Assembly (NCBI GenBank): GCA_010027825.1
Contig: RGUK01000103.1
Span: 1 to 5,920 of the forward strand
DNA from: a bacterium
Lineage (GTDB): Bacteria; Dependentiae; Babeliae; Babeliales; RVW-14
Length of the DNA: 5,920 bases
Reading direction: 5' to 3'
This document shows, one piece after another, positions 1-3,210 of the stretch (position 1 is the first letter of the stretch; every line of letters begins with the position of its first letter). The translations under genes were made by a program, and so were the position numbers. The notes beneath the pieces are model-generated. The model was not told where the DNA came from, ran no database searches, and saw only the letters and a list, made by a program, of their open reading frames with translations.

Positions 1-99
1 CCTTCGGCGCAGAGAGTCGCCAACAACTCACTCAGAACCATCTTTGGTTCTCCTTGCGTGCTGAGGCCTGGCAGCGTGCGCAGGCCGAAAGAAGGCACC
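1..99. repeat. Terminal direct repeat, left copy (circular junction)
   Basis: These 99 bases are identical to the last 99 bases of the window (5822-5920). An exact overlap of the two ends is what an assembler leaves when it walks around a circle, so the molecule is most likely a closed circle of about 5,821 bp. The left copy contains the first 13 codons of the 71-residue HTH gene (start codon complement 39-41) and its Shine-Dalgarno. That fragment is not a second gene. A true terminal redundancy of a linear molecule is the alternative and is less likely at this length. Confidence 0.93.
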
Positions 100-174
100 C
101 TCATATGGAGGCGTTGACAGCCACCCATACGGGCACGTACAGATACAAACGTGCGAGGCCGGCTTGCCCACCAT
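28..174 (-). CDS. Possible 48-codon leader ORF overlapping the HTH gene start
   Basis: On the minus strand an ATG (complement 172-174) opens 48 codons ending in TGA at 28-30. The ORF therefore runs 14 bases into the 71-residue HTH gene, which starts at 41, in another frame. An AAGGAG word (complement 186-191) lies 11 bases upstream of the ATG, a long but tolerable spacing. The ATG sits in the loop of a small hairpin (arms 164-168 and 175-179). The predicted peptide, starting MVGKPASHVC, resembles nothing I know. In some antisense-controlled plasmids a leader peptide is translationally coupled to the replication gene, and the layout here is similar. This is an inference from position only. An upstream ATG at 309 lacks a ribosome site and is less likely. 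Confidence 0.25.
   Translation of the reverse strand: MVGKPASHVCICTCPYGWLSTPPYEGAFFRPAHAARPQHARRTKDGSE
114..143 (+). promoter_or_regulatory. Candidate plus-strand promoter for antisense RNA
   Basis: A perfect TTGACA box lies at 114-119. The best -10 at a normal distance is TACAGA at 138-143 (spacer 18), which matches consensus at only three positions. Transcription would start near 150 and run against the replication operon toward the plus-strand terminator at 209-252. The weak -10 keeps confidence low. Confidence 0.33.
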
Positions 175-252
175 GGCAATACGTGCTCCTTGCTCACTGA
201 ACCAGAACCGCCTCGCTTTTTCCTTGGCCGGGAGAGCGAGGCGTTTCTTTTT
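150..252 (+). ncRNA. Candidate antisense RNA against the replication-operon leader
   Basis: Seen: a TTGACA box upstream, several inverted repeats, and a strong intrinsic terminator ending at 252, all on the strand opposite every gene here. GCACGT at 133-138 can pair with ACGTGC at 149-154. One base longer, 133-139 can pair with TACGTGC at 180-186. These pairings exclude each other, and TTGCC (164-168) with GGCAA (175-179) forms a further hairpin. Because inverted repeats fold in both strands, the leader mRNA would carry the same structures. Known: many plasmids control Rep synthesis with a countertranscribed RNA of roughly this size. Inferred: an RNA of about 100 nt covering the ribosome site and start of the possible leader ORF at 174-28. 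The exact start is uncertain, and arm 133-139 may lie only in the target mRNA. Confidence 0.38.
209..252 (+). terminator. Intrinsic terminator, plus strand
   Basis: A 9-bp perfect stem (CGCCTCGCT at 209-217, AGCGAGGCG at 235-243) is followed directly by TTTCTTTTT (244-252), the classic form for plus-strand transcription. Read on the minus strand the hairpin is followed by GGTTCTGGTT, a poor U-tract, so it would stop the recombinase transcript only weakly. No plus-strand protein gene precedes it, which is why an antisense RNA is proposed. Confidence 0.72.
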
Positions 253-378
253 GACTAGCAGAGCGTTTCTACCTGCTGAGTCAACGGTCGTTCTATCGTC
301 ATCATTCAATCTACCAAATGGGGTGTGGTCACTTGAATGGTCTGCCCCCTCAGCTTCTTTACTGAGGGCGGCGCGGCG
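253..378. other. Spacer between recombinase gene and replication leader
   Basis: No gene is supported here. The stretch is less GC-rich than its surroundings. It holds a 7-bp inverted repeat (CATTCAA at 303-309, TTGAATG at 333-339) and the hairpin at 344-372. The minus-strand promoter of the replication operon should lie between here and about 60. The only -35-like word I see is TTGACT (complement 279-284), and the sequence 18 bases on, TGCTAG (complement 255-260), is a poor -10. The operon promoter is therefore not located. Confidence 0.5.
344..372 (-). repeat. Hairpin just after the recombinase stop codon
   Basis: CCCTCAG (347-353) and CTGAGGG (362-368) form a perfect 7-bp stem with an 8-base loop. 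The stem extends by GCC (344-346) with GGC (370-372) across one bulged base. It begins 7 bases past the recombinase stop at 379. No T-run follows on either strand, so it is not a standard intrinsic terminator. It could protect the 3' end of the recombinase mRNA or cause pausing. Confidence 0.5.
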
Positions 379-1182
379 TCACACCAGGGCAGCCTCCACT
401 GCGACGAACGCACCACCGAGGCCACCCATAACCAGGTCGGCGGCCTGCTCGAGGCCGGCCGTAGTGGCGAGGCATCCGGCCGCCGCCTTCACGGCCATGA
501 ACACGCTGCTCTTGCTCCAGTGGTTACCCCTGCGGGTCACCAGGCCGAGGCGGTTCAGCTCGGCCGCCACGTCCATCCAGCTCACGCCACTGCGGCGCAG
601 CCTGAGAGCCTCGGCCACTGCCATGCCGTTGTGCTGCTTGGCGGCCTGCGTCCGCAGCTCAGCCGCACGTCGAACGCCACGCCGGGAGCCGAGCAGCCGC
701 CTCTCCTCCTTACCTCGCCAGTGGCCAGGGCGGGCAGAGCCGAGCAGCTTGCCGCGCCGCTTGGCGGCGGCCAGGGCGGCCTTGGTTCGCTCGCTGGTGG
801 CGAGGGCTTCCTGCTCGGCCACTGCGGCCAGGACGTGCAGGGTGAACTTGTTGGCGTGCTCGTTGTCGAGGGCCACGAAGTCCAGGCCCGCCTCCATGAG
901 GGCTGAGAGGAACGCCACGTTCCTGGCGAGCCGGTCAAGCTTGGCCACCACCAGGCAGGCCTTGGCAGCTCGGCAGTGGTTCAGTGCCTTCACCAGCTCG
1001 GGCCGCGCCGCCTTCTTGCCGCTCTCAACCTCAACGTACTCGGCCACCACCCGCAGGCCTTCACGCTTGGCGTACTCGGCCACCGCCGCTCGTTGAGCCT
1101 CGAGGCCGAGGCCGCTTGCCCCCTGCTTCTTGGTGCTCACCCGCAGGTAGCTCACCAGTGCCTTCTTGGTCGTGCTGCTCAT
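379..1182 (-). CDS. Serine recombinase (resolvase/invertase family), 267 residues
   Basis: A site-specific recombinase that cuts and rejoins DNA through a covalent serine link. On a small circle its likely job is resolving multimers, though inversion or integration cannot be excluded. Residues 8-145 form the catalytic domain: YLRVSTKKQ at 12-20 carries the catalytic Ser16 with Arg14, and KLDRLARN at 81-88 holds further conserved active-site arginines. Residues 145-180 are a very basic linker. Residues 186-232 resemble the C-terminal HTH of this family (LNRLGLVTRRGNHWSKSSV at 209-227). The tail is alanine-rich with no clear domain. The protein is longer than classic resolvases (about 185 residues) and much shorter than large serine integrases. 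I chose the start at 1182 because AAGGGAGG lies 8 bases upstream and because the promoter -10 (1214-1219) covers one upstream ATG and lies downstream of the other (1242). It is transcribed alone. Confidence 0.93.
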   Translation of the reverse strand: MSSTTKKALVSYLRVSTKKQGASGLGLEAQRAAVAEYAKREGLRVVAEYVEVESGKKAARPELVKALNHCRAAKACLVVAKLDRLARNVAFLSALMEAGLDFVALDNEHANKFTLHVLAAVAEQEALATSERTKAALAAAKRRGKLLGSARPGHWRGKEERRLLGSRRGVRRAAELRTQAAKQHNGMAVAEALRLRRSGVSWMDVAAELNRLGLVTRRGNHWSKSSVFMAVKAAAGCLATTAGLEQAADLVMGGLGGAFVAVEAALV

Positions 1183-1200
1183 GGTTCTGGCCTCCCTTGT

Positions 1201-1242
1201 TTGTTGTGCAGTCATCGTACAACAACTCTCAATGTCCGTCAA
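1201..1242 (-). promoter_or_regulatory. Recombinase promoter with overlapping operator-like dyad
   Basis: Read on the minus strand, TTGACG (complement 1237-1242), a 17-bp spacer and TACGAT (complement 1214-1219) make a near-consensus housekeeping promoter. Transcription should start near 1207, giving a leader of about 25 bases before the ATG at 1182. A 25-bp dyad, TTGTTGT (1201-1207), 11 bases, ACAACAA (1219-1225), overlaps the -10 and the start point. A protein bound there would block initiation. Autorepression by the recombinase or control by one of the HTH proteins is an inference. Confidence 0.75.
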
Positions 1243-1629
1243 GAGTAATTGAACGCAGGGTATTTCGGCAGGTCGAGGCGGCCGGCAGGAGCGAATTCCC
1301 CAAATAGAGGCAGGCGTTCACGGCCAGGGCGGACGGTCGGCCGAGGCGGCCAGCTCAGGAACGGCTCACGCCCCACCACCACCGCCACTGCGGCGTAACA
1401 CAGTGTGTGTCCTCGGGGGCTTGCGGTTGGTGCCTGGCGGCCGGCCCGGCGGGGGAACCTACGTTGAGGCGAGGCCCACCCTCCACCGCAGCCGATTCTC
1501 AGAAACGGCCATCCATCCGAGGAGCAAACGACCGAGGTTTCTTCCTGGCGTTCAGCCAGTGGTCACCAAGCCCCGGCCGGCCAGGGAGGGGGGGGGTACG
1601 AAAACCTGCGGCGGCGCACGTTGCTCGGT

Positions 1630-1740
1630 ACGTCTGGTCCTTGCTCGTTGGGCCTGGAGGCCCAGAGGGGGATAGGCCGTACCCCAAGAAAAACGCCACG
1701 CTATTCCGCTGCGGGCGTGCAGCTCAACACGTCTGGTCCT
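1630..1740. repeat. 12-bp direct repeat, 99 bp apart, around a 16-bp dyad
   Basis: ACGTCTGGTCCT occurs exactly at 1630-1641 and 1729-1740. Between them, TGGGCCT (1649-1655), GG, AGGCCCA (1658-1664) is a perfect dyad with a two-base centre. A two-base centre is also the geometry of serine-recombinase crossover sites, but G/C dyads arise easily in GC-rich DNA, so the link to the recombinase is speculative. The second copy lies between the 201-residue gene and its terminator. Confidence 0.5.
1687..1718 (-). terminator. Intrinsic terminator of the 201-residue gene
   Basis: On the minus strand, ACGCC (complement 1714-1718) plus CGC (1711-1713) pair with GCG (1699-1701) plus GGCGT (1693-1697), with one bulged base at 1698 and a 9-base loop. 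TTTTCTT (complement 1686-1692) follows at once. It lies about 70 bases past the stop at 1787 and would keep this transcript out of the recombinase region. Confidence 0.68.
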
Positions 1741-1786
1741 ACGTGGTTGAGCAGGTCGGCCACCAGGGGCGTACGGGGTGGCAGGC

Positions 1787-2392
1787 TCACGCCACTCTCA
1801 GGCCGCCCTTGGCGGCCTCCTGCTCGGCCTTCCTCGCCAACTCAAGGGCGTGCTCCAGGGCCGCCACGTAGCTCACGAAGCCGCTCTTGCGGGGCGTCAC
1901 CCGGATGGCCGCGCCAGGTACTCGGAAGTTCGTCACCTTGGCCACTGGTGCTCTCCTTGCCTTCTTGGGCTTCCTCTTGCGCGCCGCCTTGGCAACCTGC
2001 TCGGCAGTAGGGTCACCACCGCCTGCAGTGGTCACTGCCTCCTGCCAGGCGTCAACCTGCTGCTCTGCGGGCAGGCCGCTCAGCTCACGGGCCACTCGCT
2101 CGCTGCGGGGGATCTTGCCAGTGTCCCTCAGGGAGGCACACGTCTTGGCCGCCTCAATGAGCTGACCAACGCGCCGCTCAGTCAGGCCCAGCTCAGAGGA
2201 GCACCAGGCGTCCCACGTCGACGCCGTGAGCCGCCACAGCTCCTCAGCTTGGATTGCAGCCAGGGCCGTGCCTGTCTCGGCAAATGCGGCCAGACCGCGC
2301 TTGGCGGTGGCCGTCAGCTCGGCCAGGCGGGCACGGCGTGCGGCGTCGTCTGCAACCTGCTTGGGCTTGTCGGTGGTGTTCCACAGTGCCAT
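1787..2392 (-). CDS. Putative DNA-binding protein with ParB/KorB-like HTH, 201 residues
   Basis: I do not recognise a named gene. Residues 18-50 are helical and alanine-rich. Residues 52-85 (WRLTASTWDAWCSSELGLTE and on) follow the pattern of plasmid and phage proteins in which a 'TFeeYc..r.Gls.rr..qLI.aA' segment forms a ParB/KorB-like HTH. Residues 95-135 continue that pattern (SERVARELSGLP.EQQVDAW). KRKPKKARR at 139-147 is a basic linker, probably DNA-contacting. Residues 150-195 form a small C-terminal unit (TNFRVPG, then a helix) that could mediate pairing. The start at 2392 has GGAGGAG 6 bases upstream. An ATG at 2407 has no ribosome site. The gene lies between origin and terminator as a single unit. 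Partition, copy control or origin binding all fit. No ParA-like ATPase is encoded. Confidence 0.82.
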   Translation of the reverse strand: MALWNTTDKPKQVADDAARRARLAELTATAKRGLAAFAETGTALAAIQAEELWRLTASTWDAWCSSELGLTERRVGQLIEAAKTCASLRDTGKIPRSERVARELSGLPAEQQVDAWQEAVTTAGGGDPTAEQVAKAARKRKPKKARRAPVAKVTNFRVPGAAIRVTPRKSGFVSYVAALEHALELARKAEQEAAKGGLRVA

Positions 2393-2407
2393 GGCGTGCT
2401 CCTCCAT

Positions 2408-2535
2408 GACGTACTTTCGGCACGCCGAGGCGGCGGCCTGCGTCGGCCACTGCGGAGGGGGTCTTGAAGGAGAAACCGTCGCTCACGTCACGCCCCGCAC
2501 AATGCCACCTTCACGCAGGCCTCAGGGTGGTGTGA
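2408..2535. other. Upstream region of the 201-residue gene
   Basis: This holds no gene I can support. A GTG-started frame from 2486 on the minus strand (MSDGFSFKTPSAVADAGRRL) reads plausibly for about 25 residues, then runs on as a frame-shifted shadow of the 201-residue gene, so I leave it out. No convincing minus-strand promoter is visible. Transcription may start in the origin repeats upstream. Confidence 0.4.
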
Positions 2536-2568
2536 ACAAAAACCCGAACCAGTGGTTCTAGTTTTTGT
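2536..2568. repeat. 33-bp near-perfect dyad (operator or bidirectional terminator)
   Basis: ACAAAAAC (2536-2543), GAACCA (2546-2551), a central G (2552), TGGTTC (2553-2558) and GTTTTTGT (2561-2568) form a dyad broken only by two mismatched pairs. As DNA it suits a dimeric regulator. As RNA it makes a hairpin followed by a T-run on either strand, so it could also stop transcription leaving the origin both ways. Half of it recurs: CCCGAACCAG at 2543-2552 and 2574-2583, 31 bp apart (about three helical turns), which favours protein binding. Confidence 0.65.
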
Positions 2569-2600
2569 CCACGCCCGAACCAGCGGCGGGGAGAGAGTCA

Positions 2601-2692
2601 GCCGGTCGGTGGTTTTCGCAGCCGGGGAGCGGCCCGAAAACCGCGGGAAGGACCCCAAAGAAAGTCAGTGGCGGCCGGCGGTTTTCGCGGCC
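2601..2692. repeat. GGTTTTCGC repeat family (two direct copies, one inverted)
   Basis: Bases 2601-2623 and 2670-2692 match at 19 of 23 positions, sharing GGTTTTCGC (2611-2619 and 2680-2688). The inverted copy CGAAAACCGC (2635-2644) is exactly complementary to 2678-2687 over 10 bases and pairs over 8 with 2611-2618. The short T/A core in a very GC-rich setting suggests binding sites rather than chance. They may be targets of an HTH protein encoded here, or sites where the primase-helicase loads. Confidence 0.62.
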
Positions 2693-2810
2693 CAGCACGG
2701 CCGGCCGGCCGGCGGCGGGGGACCCCTCCTGCCAGGCACGGCCACTGCGGAGGAGGAGAGGGAAAAGATTGCCCATTTTGACAATGCGTTTTCCTCGGAA
2801 GAAACCCTAC
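2693..2810. other. GC-rich block passing into lower-GC origin flank
   Basis: Bases 2697-2720 are almost pure G and C with overlapping GGCC/CCGG steps (self-complementary run at 2698-2711). From about 2760 the composition drops sharply toward the iteron core. A TTGACA word at 2778-2783 has no matching -10 at a normal distance. No gene is seen. Confidence 0.4.
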
Positions 2811-2837
2811 TTTTGTGCACAGTGTGCATAGTGTTCA
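2811..2837 (-). repeat. Left iteron cluster, three 9-bp units (inverted)
   Basis: Three adjoining 9-mers, TTTTGTGCA, CAGTGTGCA and TAGTGTTCA, are degenerate reverse complements of the right-hand unit TGCACACTG; only the middle one is exact. The 15 bases 2814-2828 are perfectly complementary to 2892-2906 and also to 2901-2915. Confidence 0.68.
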
Positions 2838-2890
2838 CACTTGGTTGAGAATTTTACATAGAAGCCCCTAAGGAAAAGTCCTGGCAGGAG
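2838..2890. other. Less GC-rich core between iteron clusters (candidate unwinding element)
   Basis: This is one of the least GC-rich stretches of the circle, including AATTTTACATAGAA (2850-2863) and AAGGAAAAG (2870-2878). Its position between inverted iteron clusters fits a duplex-unwinding element. It holds no gene. Confidence 0.5.
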
Positions 2891-2891
2891 C

Positions 2892-2918
2892 TGCACACTG
2901 TGCACACTGTGCACACTC
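2892..2918 (+). repeat. Right iteron cluster, three tandem 9-bp units
   Basis: TGCACACTG (2892-2900), TGCACACTG (2901-2909) and TGCACACTC (2910-2918) are head-to-tail. Adjoining units also create CTGTGCACA twice, close to a DnaA box. A 9-bp period is short for classic iterons (17-22 bp), so a small binding module, DnaA itself or one of the small HTH proteins, is likelier than a large Rep dimer. Confidence 0.75.
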
Positions 2919-3033
2919 GTGAGGCCTGAGTCTGCCTCCGTTGGCTCCCTTCACGAGGCACAACAGTGGGATGGATCACGTCCCAAGGCCGGCGAGACAG
3001 CCTCGGAGAACCTGCCTGCCACTGGCCGCCAGG
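2919..3033. other. Spacer between replication operon end and origin
   Basis: Nothing coding is supported. There is an 11-bp dyad at 3022-3032 (CTGGC, C, GCCAG) just past the 58-residue gene and two CCACTG/CAGTGG words (2964-2969, 3019-3024). No intrinsic terminator for the replication operon is visible, so its transcript may run into the origin. Confidence 0.4.
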
Positions 3034-3210
3034 TCAACTTTGTTGCCGCTCGCTCAGATAGGCGTGCAGCCACTGAGCTGCCTTGTGAGACTGCTCAGCC
3101 AGACGCAGGAGGGCGGCCTGCTGCTGCTCCTCCATGCCTGCCATGAGGGCCACCAGGGCGTCGGTCTGGCGGCGCGACTCTGCCTCCAGTTGCTCGAGGC
3201 TGTCGCTCAT
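3034..3210 (-). CDS. Small helical protein coupled to the primase-helicase, 58 residues
   Basis: The start ATG overlaps the primase-helicase stop as ATGA (3207-3210), and GGGGAG lies 5 bases upstream, so translation is very probably coupled. The sequence MSDSLEQLEAESRRQTDALV continues through a glutamine/alanine/leucine-rich stretch to QWLHAYLSERQQS. It has heptad-like spacing of L, A and V and no proline, so it should be one or two long helices, perhaps a coiled coil. No signal peptide, membrane segment or metal motif is present, and I recognise no family. Expression right after the replication enzyme suggests a stoichiometric partner such as a helicase loader, oligomerisation factor or copy-control protein. 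That is inference from context. Confidence 0.78.
   Translation of the reverse strand: MSDSLEQLEAESRRQTDALVALMAGMEEQQQAALLRLAEQSHKAAQWLHAYLSERQQS

Larger units (their letters stand above)
1243..1786. other. 544-bp gene-free region, candidate resolution (res) region
   Basis: Open frames here lack ribosome sites and recognisable products, so I call no gene. Seen: a run of nine G at 1588-1596; GGGGTACG (1593-1600) inverted as CGTACCCC (1678-1685); a direct repeat ACGTCTGGTCCT at 1630-1641 and 1729-1740; a perfect 16-bp dyad at 1649-1664; the minus-strand terminator at 1687-1718; and GTACG or its complement five times between 1590 and 1780. Known: serine resolvases act at sites made of several dyads, usually near their own gene. 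Inferred: 1590-1780 may be the recombination site. The stretch 1250-1590 is GC-rich and shows nothing else clear. Confidence 0.42.
2531..2918. other. Probable replication origin
   Basis: The largest gene-free block (2393-3033) lies directly downstream of the replication operon and holds four kinds of repeated element. These are the 33-bp dyad, the GGTTTTCGC family at 2601-2692, inverted 9-bp iteron clusters at 2811-2837 and 2892-2918, and a less GC-rich core between them. DnaA-box-like words, judged against TTWTNCACA or TTGTCCACA, are TGTGAACAA (2531-2539, minus sense), TTGTCCACG (2565-2573), TTGTGCACA (2813-2821), GTGTTCACA (2831-2839) and CTGTGCACA (2898-2906 and 2907-2915). None is a perfect consensus box. 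Iterons, a meltable core and DnaA sites beside a primase-helicase gene are the usual parts of a theta-type plasmid origin. The assignment is inferred from layout. Confidence 0.7.

Noticed and set aside
28..309. Full 93-codon minus-strand frame from the ATG at 309
   Set aside because: It has no Shine-Dalgarno, and its centre is the terminator hairpin. Only the shorter 48-codon version from 174 is kept, as a low-confidence leader ORF.
164..1096. Long plus-strand open frames across the recombinase gene (up to 310 codons)
   Set aside because: They have low-complexity Ala/Arg/Ser composition, no ribosome site and no family resemblance. They mirror the well-supported recombinase on the other strand.
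1588..1596. Run of nine G as a G-quadruplex or phase-variation tract
   Set aside because: A single run without three neighbouring G-tracts does not make a clear quadruplex, and it lies in no gene or promoter I can identify.
1403..1871. Plus-strand open frames in and beyond the 1243-1786 gap
   Set aside because: The composition is that of random GC-rich DNA, with no Shine-Dalgarno. They run into the 201-residue gene and across its terminator.
1918..1929. GGTACTCGGAAG shared with about 5142-5153 in the primase-helicase gene
   Set aside because: Both encode the residues FRVPG on the minus strand within different proteins. It is a 12-bp match without further homology, most likely coincidence.
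2244..2486. 80-codon minus-strand frame starting GTG upstream of the 201-residue gene
   Set aside because: Only about the first 25 residues look protein-like. The rest is a shifted reading of the 201-residue gene, and the ATG of that gene has a better ribosome site.
2552..2848. Plus-strand frames of about 90-98 codons through the origin
   Set aside because: Arg/Pro/Gly-rich translation, overlap with the repeat elements and no ribosome site make coding unlikely.
2892..2918. Short tandem repeats as a CRISPR array
   Set aside because: The units are 9 bp with no spacers, and no cas gene is present. They fit origin repeats.
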